A stretch of DNA of 64,000 bases from CAYLLN01 sp033762315 (GCA_033762315.1 JANRLS010000276.1:73784-137783), one strand, 5' to 3'; numbered from the stretch's first letter, positions 18,947-27,803 are shown. Notes: generated by a model from the sequence alone, not told the origin. Made by a program: numbers and translations.

Positions 18947-19249
18947 ATGGATAGCTTCGATCCAGACAAGGCGATCCCTGGACGGATTCTCCGTGGAATC
19001 GCGGCGGCTTCGCTGTTGGCAGGGCGGGAAGACCTGACCCTCTCTCGACTACAGATTCAATTTGCTTTATTGACCGCCGGCGCATCGCGGTGGGATATAA
19101 TTGAGGTCAACCGCGACGGCGTGATTCTGAGTGGGAACCACGGATCGCGGGCTGCCGCGGAGCTAGCCTTGGCCGTTGAGGTTCTAGTGCGCGATCTGCC
19201 TCATCCGTCTCATGGTCCTATTCTCTCGGTTCCGGTCGTCGATAGGTGA
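18947..19249 (+). CDS. Small hypothetical protein with a ParB-like-looking motif
   Basis: A 100-residue protein starting 11 bases after the hydrolase stop. The central segment WDIIEVNRDGVILSGNHGSR continues into AAAELALAVEVLVRD. The pattern 'hydrophobic strand, D-G, I-L-S-G-N-H, R-A-A-A-E' resembles the ParB/sulfiredoxin-like fragments found as C-terminal domains of polymorphic toxins, but this is only a visual resemblance. It may instead belong to an unrelated immunity or accessory family. The following gene starts 4 bases after its stop and the third overlaps the second, so three small genes form one compact unit. Function unassigned. Confidence 0.5.
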   Translation: MDSFDPDKAIPGRILRGIAAASLLAGREDLTLSRLQIQFALLTAGASRWDIIEVNRDGVILSGNHGSRAAAELALAVEVLVRDLPHPSHGPILSVPVVDR

Positions 19250-19253
19250 AAAC

Positions 19254-19577
19254 ATGGACTGCCCGCAGGACATTGCTGAAGTCGTGCTCGAACTCTTGAG
19301 TCATGGGTTCACCCGCGTGCGCGCGTTTGCCAGTGCGCAGGAACCAACAAAGTGCTTCATTGAGTCAGATCATTTGCATAATTTGCCGATGCTGCTGCGC
19401 GACTATCGCCCGGAACGTCTGGCCTACTATTGGGAGATTGAACGCCCGTCGTTCATTGCTCAAGTTCCCGAACGCGAGCGGCGCGATTTGGAACCGTATT
19501 GGAAGAGGCTGGAAGCACTTATTCAGAAACATGACATTTTGCTGCACCACGAAAAAGTTGCCGTCGGTGCGAAATGA
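19254..19577 (+). CDS. Small hypothetical protein
   Basis: A 107-residue cytoplasmic protein. The ATG at 19254 lies 4 bases after the preceding stop; a longer start at 19212 would overlap the upstream gene. The sequence is rich in charged and aromatic residues (DIAEVVLELLSHGFTRVRAF, RLAYYWEIERPSF) with an amphipathic C-terminal helix (RRDLEPYWKRLEALIQKHD). No recognised motif is visible. Its small size, the tight spacing to the preceding gene, and its overlap with the next are typical of toxin/immunity or accessory gene strings, but nothing in the sequence proves such a role. Confidence 0.5.
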   Translation: MDCPQDIAEVVLELLSHGFTRVRAFASAQEPTKCFIESDHLHNLPMLLRDYRPERLAYYWEIERPSFIAQVPERERRDLEPYWKRLEALIQKHDILLHHEKVAVGAK

Positions 19578-19906
19578 CCCAGGGGGAACTTTGCCAATCG
19601 CCAAGAAGCTTGTCGCCTCGGCGAATTCCTGTTATGGGCGAGTTCCTGGGCGACTTAGTGCTCGGTTTGTTGCAGTGCGCGCTGGAATGCACGTTAGCGG
19701 CTTCGCATTCTAGAAGCGGATGCGGTCTCAGTCTGGTCGCGCTTTTAGCGATATTTCTGTCGATCGGCTGTTTCGTCGCGGCTTGCGTTTGGAATGGCGA
19801 TCCGATGGCGACCAACGTTCTCCTAAGCCTGGGCGCGCTCTCTGGTATATCGTTCGTGGGTATGGGCATGGTGCCCGGCGCCTGCAAGGCGCGGGAAAAA
19901 TCGTGA
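19574..19906 (+). CDS. Small membrane protein
   Basis: Up to 110 residues. The start at 19574 overlaps the previous stop in an ATGA arrangement, implying translational coupling; an internal ATG at 19634 (MGEFLGDLVLG) would give a 90-residue protein and is a plausible alternative. Two hydrophobic segments are visible (SLVALLAIFLSIGCFVAACVW and a following NVLLSLGALSGISFVGMGMV), so it is probably an inner-membrane protein with a small loop. It is convergent with the serine hydrolase gene, leaving a 3-base gap. No family is recognised. Confidence 0.5.
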   Translation: MTQGELCQSPRSLSPRRIPVMGEFLGDLVLGLLQCALECTLAASHSRSGCGLSLVALLAIFLSIGCFVAACVWNGDPMATNVLLSLGALSGISFVGMGMVPGACKAREKS

Positions 19907-19909
19907 GCG

Positions 19910-21001
19910 TTACATTTTCTTCCCGTTCGCATCGGTTCCAAACATCAGCCGCGCCAAAAACTCCTTGTCGGAATACCCTTCGCGCCGGCCGGTAATCGCG
20001 GCGAGGATGCCGGTGGCTTGGCGAACAACCACCACCTCCAGCTTGCGACTGATGTAGAGTCGCTGATCCCCCGCGCCGGCGGCGAAGAACAGATCGGAGA
20101 GAAATTCCGATTTGGGTCCGGCCAGATCTTGCGCGATCCGCATGAGGGGGATCGCTCGCAAAGTGACCGCATCGACGGGGCGATTCAGCCACCAGGTCAG
20201 TCCGTAGGCGGGATTCGCCTTGGTTCCCACGAAGCACTCGTCGAGCAGCTTTTGTGGCACGATCTCGCGTCCTTCCCACTTGCCGCCGAGGCGAGCGAGC
20301 TCACCGAACTTCGCCCAATTCGCCGCCGAAAGTTGCGCGCCGCTGGGCAAATGCGGCTGGCCGTCGGTCCCTTTGCGCCAACCACCGTATTTGAGGCCGA
20401 TGGGATCGAACAAGCGGCGCTGATAGTAGTCGAGCACCCCTTCATTTTTGGGGGCCAGCTTGCGCCGCAGGAACTCGCCGAAGGTTTGATACGGCGCGGG
20501 GCCATACATGAATTTCGTCCCCGGATCGGCGGTGGCCGCCTCCTTGATCGCGTCGGCGAACGACGGGGGCCGGGCAATCCCTCCACCGCCGATGCCACTG
20601 GTCAAGCTCAGCAGTTGCCGCAGAGTGATCTGCGACTTAAGCGGGTCGTCTTTCCATTCGGTGAGCGTATCGACGAGCTTCTCGTCCCACGACTGGATCA
20701 GTCCGTCGGCAATTGCCGCGCAAGCCGCCACGCCAGCGAAACTTTTGGTGCCGCTCGCCAGTTCGTGGGCACGATCGGCCGCTCCGCCGTTGGGATAGTC
20801 CTCGAACACCAGCTTGCCGCCGACCATCACCAGCACCGAAATCCCCCGATGCTCGGCGCTGTAGGCAGCCGCCAGCTTGTGATGTGCCCCGCTGGTCGGA
20901 TCGGGAGCGGCCCAGTCGGCACCTGGAGCGCGAGTTCCGACAGCCAAGCCTGCGGCGGCCAAAGTGGCGAGAGCCTGACGGCGATCGATGCGAAGGGACA
21001 T
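19910..21001 (-). CDS. Beta-lactamase-fold serine hydrolase, Tat-exported
   Basis: A 363-residue protein of the class C beta-lactamase / D-alanyl-D-alanine carboxypeptidase / esterase superfamily. The N-terminus has R7-R8-Q-A-L-A with a hydrophobic stretch, a Tat-like export signal. The catalytic S83-G-T-K86 (SxxK) is intact. The later IDEKLVDTL-type stretch (DEKLVDTLTEW) and ITLRQLLSLTSGIGG are family hallmarks. A Tyr-containing motif is not obvious: FMYGPAPYQTFGEFL supplies the probable second-motif Tyr. Such proteins in planctomycetes act on unknown esters or peptides in the periplasm and most are not antibiotic-resistance enzymes. It is divergent from the surface protein at 21342 across a 340-base intergenic region that should contain both promoters. 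No other recognisable element was seen in that region. Confidence 0.83.
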   Translation of the reverse strand: MSLRIDRRQALATLAAAGLAVGTRAPGADWAAPDPTSGAHHKLAAAYSAEHRGISVLVMVGGKLVFEDYPNGGAADRAHELASGTKSFAGVAACAAIADGLIQSWDEKLVDTLTEWKDDPLKSQITLRQLLSLTSGIGGGGIARPPSFADAIKEAATADPGTKFMYGPAPYQTFGEFLRRKLAPKNEGVLDYYQRRLFDPIGLKYGGWRKGTDGQPHLPSGAQLSAANWAKFGELARLGGKWEGREIVPQKLLDECFVGTKANPAYGLTWWLNRPVDAVTLRAIPLMRIAQDLAGPKSEFLSDLFFAAGAGDQRLYISRKLEVVVVRQATGILAAITGRREGYSDKEFLARLMFGTDANGKKM

Positions 21002-21341
21002 GGCAAAATTGCTGGTGCGAGTTGGATGAACTGGGGAAAATCTTGGCCGCCTGTGGTAAAAACCCCGCGGGGGCGAGGTTTGTTTCGGTCATCTCGGCTG
21101 AATCGGAATGATGGCGCGTGGTAGTCAGAATGATGTCGGTTCTGGGTATGGGCCCGGCTGATTTGGCGCGCATCAGCGACCCTTGATAATGGCTGTAAAG
21201 CATTGGAGATAAAGACCTTACGGCTTGGTTTGCGGGGATATTCTCAGGCCATGCCACGCTGCGGCCCAGTGCTTGCTTGATAATGCCGTTAGTTCGCCGC
21301 GACACCAGCCAAGACGGCTGCCGGCACAGGGGGACCTCACG

Positions 21342-23777
21342 ATGATCCAGAAATTTTCGCAAATTGCTCACCAGCGCTGGGCCATGTTGGTCCCGACGCT
21401 GTTGTTTGCGATTGCGCTCGCGCCAATCGCCGCCGGCCAAGACTTGCCGCCGAACACCGATGTCTCGGCCGCTCCGGAAGTGCCAACGCCTCTTGATTTT
21501 GGCGGCGATGATGTGGAGCCGCTGACGCGCGGCCCGGTTCACGAGGCGTTCGCCGCGCCCCACGCGGGCGATCCCGCGCCGAGCCCTGTCGTTCCCAAAC
21601 AGCCGCCGGCGGAGATCGACGAAGAGCCCCCGGCCGAGCAGCCCGCCGGTTCGATCTGGATTCCCGGCTATTGGCAGTGGGACGACGAACTGAAGGACTT
21701 CATTTGGATTAGCGGCAACTGGCGCGTGCCGCCGCCGAACATGCGCTGGGTGCCCCCCTATTGGACCGAAGTCGCCGGCGGCTGGCAGCGCATCGCGGGC
21801 TTCTGGATCAGTGCCGACGCGGGGGAGCTCGAGTATCGACCGACGCCACCGACCAGCCTCGAAGTTGGCCCCAGCACTCCCGCCCCCGCCGACAACTATT
21901 TCTACACTCCCGGCAACTGGACCTATTCCGATACCGGCTATCGCTGGCAAACGGGCTACTGGTCGGCCTATCAAACCGACTGGGTCTGGATTTCCGCCCG
22001 CTGGTGCTGGACACCGAGCGGCTGTATCTTCTGCCCCGGCTTTTGGGATTTTCGCCTTCCTTTTCGCGGGCAATTGTTCGCTCCGGTCTATTTTCGCCGT
22101 CCGATCTATGCCCAGCCGGGATACTGCTATCGGCCCGCCTGCGTGGTCGATTCGAGCCGCCTGTTCGTCCATTTGTGGATTCGGCCAAGCTGCAACAGCT
22201 ACTACTTCGGGAACTATTACGGCTCGAACTATGCGAGTTGGAATCTCACGCCGTGGTGCAATTGGCAAGCGCGGCGTGGCTGTCACGATCCGCTGCTCAC
22301 CTGGTGCAACACCCACTATCGGCAGCAGGGAATCGACTATTGCGGCCGCGTGCAAGGTTGGCACAACCACTTCGTCGCCCATGCGCACGATCGCCCGCCG
22401 CGCACCTTCCACGAGCAGCATCGGCTGATCGCCAGCCAGAAGCTCGATCCGCGCACCTCGCAAAATGTGCTCGCTCGCCGCGTTGGCGATCACGACGACC
22501 ATGACCATTCTCCGTTGCGCCTCGTCAAGCTCGATGGCAATGCGCAGGCCGCCGCTCGCGCCGCCGCGGCCGACATTCGCAAGCTGCACGGCGAGCGGGC
22601 CAAGCTGGAACATGCCCACCGCGACGATCGGGATTTTGCCCGCGCCGACAAGCCCCATCGTCCGGAAAGTGTCGAACGAAACGCCGGCGACAAGCCGCTG
22701 GTGCTGAGTGGACCCAAAATCGATGGGCCTAAGCTCGCTGGCCTCAAACCGACCGGCCCGAAACTCGATGACTCGCGGCCGGGGGGTCCGTCGCTCGGCG
22801 GCCAGCCGACCGACAAACCCGCCAAGTTGCAACTCCCCAAACTGTCTGAATCCGTCAAGCAACTGACGAAGCATCCCAGCGGCCCCGGCAGCAAATCGGG
22901 AGGCGACAGGCCCGCCCCGTCGAGCCGGCCGACACCTTCGATCTTCAGCGGCCGCGGACCGGTGCTCGGCGGCGCGGCAAAGCCCGCAACCATCGTGGAT
23001 GGGAGCCCGAGCATCAGCCTGCCGAAGCAGCCCGAGCTGGGGCCGCGCCGCGAACCGTTCAAGGCGCCGAGCGACCTTGTGAAGTCCCGAGATAGCGACC
23101 AGCCCCAGTCAACTCCGCGCACCGACGACCGCGAGCCGAGCGACCGCTCGCGCCCCAACTTCGGCGCGCTCAAAATTCCGGCGCTCGGCGGCAACCAGCC
23201 GACCTCCGGCGGCGACAAGCCACCGCGAAGCGAATCTTCTCGCGGGCTGGGCGTGGTTCGCGGCGATTCCCCGCCGAAAATTACGATCCAGCCGCCGACC
23301 AGCCTTGGTTCACCCAGCGAGCCCAATCCTAAGCCGACCCAGCCTAAGCCGACCCAACCCGAGAGCCGCTCTCCGTTCCGGGTCGATCCGCGGCTCGCGC
23401 GGCCCGAGTCTTCGTCGCGCGGCGGCGATGACAAGCCCTCCTCGAGCAACAAACCCTCTGCGGACAACAAGCCCTCGTTCTCGCGATCCGATTTTTCGGC
23501 TCGCGGCGGAAATTCCCCCGCGAGTTCGCGTGGCGATGCTCCGCGGGTTTCGATTCCCGGCCCGTCCATCAAGAGTTCTTCGTCCATCAAGAGCAATCCT
23601 CCTTCCATACCCTCCATCGAGCGCCGACCGGAGCCCAAGTACTCGGTTCCTTCGCAACCGCGTGTTTCGTCGGGCAATCGGAACGCGTTCTCCGGCGGCG
23701 AACGAGGTAGCGCGGGTGGCGGCGGATCACGGTCGAATTCCGGCGGCAGCTCCGAGCGACGTTCCGGAAAGAAGTAG
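21342..23777 (+). CDS. Exported YXWXGXW-repeat protein with long low-complexity tail
   Basis: An 811-residue protein. A purine-rich AGGGGG lies about 10 bases before the ATG. The signal peptide spans roughly residues 1-32. Residues about 105-215 contain repeated aromatic units of the form W-x-P/x-G-x/N-W (IWIPGYWQW, IWISGNWRV, RWVPPYW, QRIAGFW, YTPGNWTY, RWQTGYW), a planctomycete and proteobacterial outer-surface repeat. A Cys-rich segment with about ten cysteines follows (to about residue 350). The C-terminal half is Pro/Ser/Lys/Arg/Gly-rich and repetitive (PTQPKPTQPE, SRGGDDKPSSSNKPS) and is probably disordered. Its role is likely structural at the cell surface, for instance in envelope or adhesion layers. 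The opposite strand is also open across much of the gene; that frame has no family content. Confidence 0.78.
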   Translation: MIQKFSQIAHQRWAMLVPTLLFAIALAPIAAGQDLPPNTDVSAAPEVPTPLDFGGDDVEPLTRGPVHEAFAAPHAGDPAPSPVVPKQPPAEIDEEPPAEQPAGSIWIPGYWQWDDELKDFIWISGNWRVPPPNMRWVPPYWTEVAGGWQRIAGFWISADAGELEYRPTPPTSLEVGPSTPAPADNYFYTPGNWTYSDTGYRWQTGYWSAYQTDWVWISARWCWTPSGCIFCPGFWDFRLPFRGQLFAPVYFRRPIYAQPGYCYRPACVVDSSRLFVHLWIRPSCNSYYFGNYYGSNYASWNLTPWCNWQARRGCHDPLLTWCNTHYRQQGIDYCGRVQGWHNHFVAHAHDRPPRTFHEQHRLIASQKLDPRTSQNVLARRVGDHDDHDHSPLRLVKLDGNAQAAARAAAADIRKLHGERAKLEHAHRDDRDFARADKPHRPESVERNAGDKPLVLSGPKIDGPKLAGLKPTGPKLDDSRPGGPSLGGQPTDKPAKLQLPKLSESVKQLTKHPSGPGSKSGGDRPAPSSRPTPSIFSGRGPVLGGAAKPATIVDGSPSISLPKQPELGPRREPFKAPSDLVKSRDSDQPQSTPRTDDREPSDRSRPNFGALKIPALGGNQPTSGGDKPPRSESSRGLGVVRGDSPPKITIQPPTSLGSPSEPNPKPTQPKPTQPESRSPFRVDPRLARPESSSRGGDDKPSSSNKPSADNKPSFSRSDFSARGGNSPASSRGDAPRVSIPGPSIKSSSSIKSNPPSIPSIERRPEPKYSVPSQPRVSSGNRNAFSGGERGSAGGGGSRSNSGGSSERRSGKK

Positions 23778-23911
23778 TCGGACCAGCCGGCAGGCGCGCC
23801 GGGGAGCTTGCTCTCCGGCCGCCTGCTGTTTTTCGCTGACGCACGTTGGTTGCGGCCGCGTCGCGACCCGCTAAAATCGACGTTTTTACGCGTCGTGCCC
23901 GGCCATCTGCC

Positions 23912-24493
23912 ATGCCACTCTCGCTCATCGTCGCCATGACTCGCGGCGGCGTCATCGGCCGCGATGGCGGCCTGCCGTGGCGATTGTCGGCCGATTTGCG
24001 GCGGTTCAAGTCGCTGACGATGGGGCATCATCTCATCATGGGTCGCAAGACCTTCGCCTCCCTTGGCAAGTTGCTCCCCGGCCGCGTTTCGCTGGTGCTC
24101 AAACGCCCCAGTTCGCCTTACGATTTCGACGCCCTTCCCGGCGGCCGCTGCTTGCCGCACTATATGGGTCAGGGCGTGGACGCCGCAGGCCGCCTCACCG
24201 ACTGGTTGCCGCTCGCCTTTCCGCCCACCTTGGACGATGCCTTGCAACTCGCCGCGACCGACGACGAGCCGTTCGTCATCGGTGGCGGCGAAATCTATGC
24301 CCTCGCCCTGCCGCGCGTCGAGCGGCTGTACGTCACCTGGGTCGAGGGGGAAATCGCCGGCGAAACCCGCTTTCCGCCGCTCGACTGGAGCGACTGGCGC
24401 GAAACCAGCCGCGAGCCGCATGTCGCCGACGATCGGAACGAGTACGATTATTCGTTTTGCATTTACCAACGTTTGTCCCCTTCTCCCCGCTAA
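23912..24493 (+). CDS. folA: Dihydrofolate reductase
   Basis: A 193-residue enzyme that reduces dihydrofolate to tetrahydrofolate with NADPH. The ATG at 23912 gives the standard start (MPLSLIVAMTRGGVIGRDGGLPW). Conserved folate and NADPH-binding segments are DLRRFKSLTMGHHLIMGRKTF, given here as RRFKSLTMG and IMGRKTF, followed by GGGEIYALALP near residue 130. It is longer than the usual 160 residues because of an insertion around GGRCLPHYMGQGVDAAGRL, giving an extended loop between the binding strands. No thymidylate synthase gene is adjacent. The call is secure; the insertion is unusual and may reflect lineage variation. Confidence 0.88.
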   Translation: MPLSLIVAMTRGGVIGRDGGLPWRLSADLRRFKSLTMGHHLIMGRKTFASLGKLLPGRVSLVLKRPSSPYDFDALPGGRCLPHYMGQGVDAAGRLTDWLPLAFPPTLDDALQLAATDDEPFVIGGGEIYALALPRVERLYVTWVEGEIAGETRFPPLDWSDWRETSREPHVADDRNEYDYSFCIYQRLSPSPR

Positions 24494-24538
24494 AACTTGG
24501 CGGCGCAAGCCGGCCGCTAAACCCTTTAGGAATCCAAC

Positions 24539-24937
24539 ATGCCCGCCACGCTCGAACAAGAACTGCTCGACCTCAATCACAAGCTGCTCGTCGCCATTGT
24601 CAGCGGCGACTGGAAGACCTATGAATCGCTGTGCGATCCCTCGATCACCTGCTTCGAGCCGGAAGCCCGGGGGCAAGTCGTCGCCGGCATGCCGTTTCAC
24701 AAGTACTATTTCGATCTTCCCGGTTCGCCGCAAAAACCGGCCAAAAACGTCATCATGGCCCAGCCGCACGTCCGTCTGCTCGGCGACAGCGGCGCCGTGC
24801 TGAGCTACGTGCGACTGACGCAGTCGCTGGATTCCAGCGGCGCGCCGCAAACGGGCCGCGTCGAGGAAACTCGCGTCTGGCAGAAAATCGGCGGCGCCTG
24901 GAAGCACGTGCATTTCCATCGGTCGGGAAATGCTTGA
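24539..24937 (+). CDS. CaMKII-association-domain / SnoaL-like protein
   Basis: A 132-residue cytoplasmic protein with a purine-rich AGGAATCC just before the start. It matches the calcium/calmodulin-dependent kinase II association-domain family (NTF2-like fold): an N-terminal amphipathic helix (LEQELLDLNHKLLVAIVSGDW), YESLCDPSITCFEPEARG, the FHKYYFD segment, and the C-terminal EETRVWQKIGGAWKHVHFHRSG, whose key parts are EETRVW and HVHFHRSG. In bacteria these small domains oligomerise, and some bind small ligands; there is no kinase here. It is probably independent of folA despite 45-base spacing. The role is unknown. Confidence 0.78.
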   Translation: MPATLEQELLDLNHKLLVAIVSGDWKTYESLCDPSITCFEPEARGQVVAGMPFHKYYFDLPGSPQKPAKNVIMAQPHVRLLGDSGAVLSYVRLTQSLDSSGAPQTGRVEETRVWQKIGGAWKHVHFHRSGNA

Positions 24938-24940
24938 TCC

Positions 24941-25858
24941 CTACGCCCGTTCCATCGGAAACGCCAGCACCTCCGCGATCGACTTCGCCCCGGTCGCCAC
25001 CATCACCAGTCGGTCGAAACCGAGCGCGCACCCGCTGCACGGCGGCAGGCCCTGCTCCATCGCGGCGAGCAAGCGGCTTTCGGCGGGCAACGCAGGCTTG
25101 CCGTCGGAAATGCGGGCGGCGTTGTTCGTCCGGTTTCGCTCGCGCAGGATGGCCGGGTCGAGCAGCTCGTGATAGCCATTGGCCAGCTCGATGCCATCGA
25201 CATACAGCTCAAACCGCTCGGCCACCGCCGGCGGGCCGGGCCGCACCTGGGCGAGTGCCGCCTGGCTCGCGGGATAGTCGAACAAAATCGTCGGCCGGCC
25301 GCGCCCCAAGTGCGGATCGACCTGGCTCGTCAGCAACTCGTCGATCACGAAATCATCGAGCCCGTGCGGATCGACGCCGGCATGGCGGTGGAAGGCGGTA
25401 GCGAAGGTCAGCTCGTCGGGCGGGCCGCGGCCGAGGATTTCCGCCGCGAGTTCCCCCAGCAACCGCCGGCCGGCGGCGTAGTCGTCCCCCACGCGATACC
25501 ACTCGACGAGCGTGAACTCTGGATTATGCAGCCGGCCCACCTCGCCGCCGCGAAACACCTTCGTGATCTGGAAGATCGCGGTCGCTCCCGCCGCCAACAG
25601 CCGCTTCATGCCGAATTCGGGCGAGGTTTGCAACCACAGCGGCTGGCCGCGGGTTGGTTCGCGCGGATCGCGGAAGAGCGTCACGCCAAGCGGATCAAGA
25701 TGCCGATCGACCACCACGTCGTGCGACAGAATCGGCGTTTCGACCTCCAAAAAATCGCGAACGGCGAAGAAATGCCGCATGCGGGCGAGCAATTCCGCGC
25801 GGCGGCGGAGCATGTCGAGCGTGGCTGTCGGCAGGAAGCTGCGATCGGGGGCGTTCAT
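24941..25858 (-). CDS. epmA: Elongation factor P beta-lysyltransferase (EpmA/GenX/PoxA)
   Basis: A 305-residue class II aminoacyl-tRNA-synthetase-like enzyme that attaches (R)-beta-lysine to elongation factor P. The N-terminus lacks the anticodon-binding domain of LysRS, and the length matches EpmA. Motifs: motif 2 TKVFRGGEVGRLHNPEFTLVEWY (short marks: VFRGGE, HNPEFTLVEWY), a central VDGIELANGYHEL, and motif 3 GCALGFDRLVM near the C-terminus. It ends 3 bases past the convergent CaMKII-domain gene. The beta-lysine-forming aminomutase epmB and efp itself are not in this window. The opposite-strand ABC ATPase starts 68 bases away, so the region between them must hold both promoters. Confidence 0.9.
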   Translation of the reverse strand: MNAPDRSFLPTATLDMLRRRAELLARMRHFFAVRDFLEVETPILSHDVVVDRHLDPLGVTLFRDPREPTRGQPLWLQTSPEFGMKRLLAAGATAIFQITKVFRGGEVGRLHNPEFTLVEWYRVGDDYAAGRRLLGELAAEILGRGPPDELTFATAFHRHAGVDPHGLDDFVIDELLTSQVDPHLGRGRPTILFDYPASQAALAQVRPGPPAVAERFELYVDGIELANGYHELLDPAILRERNRTNNAARISDGKPALPAESRLLAAMEQGLPPCSGCALGFDRLVMVATGAKSIAEVLAFPMERA

Positions 25859-25926
25859 CGGGGCGTGACCACTTCGTGGCAGCGGGGTAGGATCAAAAGG
25901 CGACTCGTGCCGACAGGATTGCTCGC

Positions 25927-26652
25927 GTGCCGCTGATCCAGCTTACCAGCATCTGCAAAACCTACGACCTGGGAGAGGTGCAGGTCCGCGCGCTGATCGA
26001 GGCGAATCTGAGCATCGAGGCGGGGGAATATGTCGCTCTCATCGGTCCGTCGGGATCGGGCAAATCGACCCTGATGAACACGCTCGGCTGCCTCGACCGC
26101 CCGACGAGCGGCAGCTATTTGCTCGCGGGGGAAGAGGTGGCTACGATGTCGCGCGACCAGCGGGCCGGCATTCGCAATCGCCGCATCGGCTTCGTGTTTC
26201 AGAACTTCAACCTGCTGGCTCGCACCACCGCGCTCGAGAACGTCGAGCTGCCGCTGCTCTATGCCCGCGGCATCACCGCTCGCCAGCGACATGACCGGGC
26301 CAAGGCGAAGCTGGCCCTGGTGGGCCTCGCCGACCGGCTCGATCACCATCCGAGTCAGCTCTCCGGCGGGCAGCAGCAGCGGGTAGCCATCGCCCGCGCG
26401 CTGGTCAACGAGCCGGCCATCCTGATGGGGGACGAACCGACCGGCAACCTCGATAGCCGCACCAGCCGCGAAGTGATTGGCATGTTCCGCGAGCTGAACG
26501 AAACGCAGGGGCTGACCGTCATTCTCGTGACGCACGACCAGACGGTGGCTCGCCACGCCCGGCGGACCATCGTCCTGCGCGACGGGCGGATCGTGGCCGA
26601 CACCAGCGACTTCGCCCAAGCCCAGGCGGCCCTGCAGATGGAAACCGAGTAG
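25927..26652 (+). CDS. ABC transporter ATP-binding protein, MacB/LolD type
   Basis: A 241-residue ATPase starting with GTG. It has Walker A G40-P-S-G-S-G-K-S-T48, the Q-loop segment FVFQNFNLLARTTALENVELPLLY (short: VFQNFNLL), signature LSGGQQQR at residues 145-152, and Walker B ILMGDEPTGNLDS. The sequence is of the MacB/LolD group, which energise lipoprotein release or efflux through a FtsX-like permease. No permease or membrane-fusion gene adjoins it in the window: it is flanked by epmA (opposite strand) and a non-coding stretch. It probably works with a permease encoded elsewhere. Family firm, substrate unknown. Confidence 0.87.
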   Translation: MPLIQLTSICKTYDLGEVQVRALIEANLSIEAGEYVALIGPSGSGKSTLMNTLGCLDRPTSGSYLLAGEEVATMSRDQRAGIRNRRIGFVFQNFNLLARTTALENVELPLLYARGITARQRHDRAKAKLALVGLADRLDHHPSQLSGGQQQRVAIARALVNEPAILMGDEPTGNLDSRTSREVIGMFRELNETQGLTVILVTHDQTVARHARRTIVLRDGRIVADTSDFAQAQAALQMETE

Positions 26653-27056
26653 CCGGCGTGCCACGAGGCTCCTTTTGCTAGGGGAAGCTGATCCGCCATT
26701 GCGCCGGCTGGCCACTGCCCGTCAAACCTTATTGCGCCGTCACAACCTTGCGCCCGCTTATTGTGTTGTAAATGTATTGACAGCAATTACTTGCGCTGCT
26801 TATTGGCACCCCGATTTGTTCTCCGCTTACTAGAGTTACTAGGGTTTGCTGGGTCTTACAATAATCCAGCCGCTAACGGGGCTGAGAACTCCCTTCGTCA
26901 AAATTCACCAGGTTGCCAAAGAACGATTCTGTCGCGACAATTTCCGCAACTGCTGTCTATCCACCTGTATAGATGCGCAATCCCGATTGTTTATTCCCTC
27001 CCGCCAACAAAAATTCCTGGCTCCTGGCCCTCCCGACCAGTGTTCGAGGCTTTGGC
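26653..27056. other. Intergenic region, AT-richer than its surroundings
   Basis: About 400 bases lie between the ABC ATPase and the minus-strand pdxJ stop. The sequence is noticeably more AT-rich than the adjoining genes, especially from about 26745 to 26990. No open frame there has convincing protein content, and I did not find a tRNA, a strong terminator hairpin or a recognisable riboswitch. Since both flanking genes end here, it should contain transcription terminators, but none is obvious by eye. Confidence 0.5.
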
Positions 27057-27767
27057 TCACTCCACCAGCGCCTTCATCTCGCGGACGGCCCGCTCCAAGC
27101 CGACGAGCACGGCCCTTGCGACGATGCTGTGGCCGATGTTCAGCTCGTGCATCCGGGGAATGCGGGCCACGGGGACGACGTTGTGATAGTTCAGCCCATG
27201 CCCCGCATGGAGGGTGAGGCCCAGATCGCTTATCAGCTTGCCGGCGGTGGTCAGCGCAACAAGCTCTTGCTCCTGAGCCGTGCCGCGGGCGAGGGCATAT
27301 TGCCCAGTGTGCAGTTCGACCGCGTCGGCCCCCAATTCCTTCGCCAGGGCGATTTGCTCCGGATCGGGATCGAGAAACAGGCTGACCGCGATGCCCGCCG
27401 CTTTGAGCCTTTCGACCGCGCGTGCTGTGGCGGCCCGATGCGCGAGGACATCCAGTCCACCTTCCGTCGTCACTTCCTCGCGCCGCTCGGGAACGATCGT
27501 CGCCTGCTCGGGCCGCGTTTGGCAGGCGATTCCCACGATCTCCTCGGCCACCGACAGTTCCAAATTCAGCTTGATCGACACCGTCTCGCGCAGCACCCGC
27601 ACGTCCCGGTCTTGAATGTGCCGGCGATCCTCGCGAAGGTGGATCGTAATCGCGTCGGCCCCCGCCAATTCGCACAGCACGGCGGCCGCCACGGGGTCCG
27701 GCTCATAGGTTTTGCGGGCCTGGCGGATCGTGGCCACGTGATCGATGTTGACGCCCAGTTCTGGCAT
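27057..27767 (-). CDS. pdxJ: Pyridoxine 5'-phosphate synthase
   Basis: A 236-residue TIM-barrel enzyme that condenses 1-deoxy-D-xylulose-5-phosphate with 3-amino-2-oxopropyl phosphate in vitamin B6 synthesis. Family segments are NIDHVATIRQAR at the start, AITIHLREDRRHIQD, IKLNLELSV, ATIVPERREEVTTEGGLD, AVELHTGQYA, LHAGHGLNY, and ELNIGHSIVARA near the C-terminus. The length is normal and all regions are continuous. It lies 36 bases from the next minus-strand gene, which encodes an unrelated beta-propeller protein. The other B6 gene, pdxA, is not in the window. The call is secure. Confidence 0.93.
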   Translation of the reverse strand: MPELGVNIDHVATIRQARKTYEPDPVAAAVLCELAGADAITIHLREDRRHIQDRDVRVLRETVSIKLNLELSVAEEIVGIACQTRPEQATIVPERREEVTTEGGLDVLAHRAATARAVERLKAAGIAVSLFLDPDPEQIALAKELGADAVELHTGQYALARGTAQEQELVALTTAGKLISDLGLTLHAGHGLNYHNVVPVARIPRMHELNIGHSIVARAVLVGLERAVREMKALVE

Positions 27768-27803
27768 GTGTCGAGCTTGCTGGAGGGGAGGGAATCGCTG
27801 GAT

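Noticed and set aside
20637..24919. Long open frames on the minus strand opposite the surface protein and folA
   Set aside because: They are high-GC antisense frames; their translations lack family motifs, signal peptides and sensible starts, while the plus-strand genes have both.
26745..26990. The AT-rich intergenic stretch as a riboswitch or origin
   Set aside because: No conserved aptamer pattern, DnaA-box cluster or adjacent dnaA/dnaN genes were seen.
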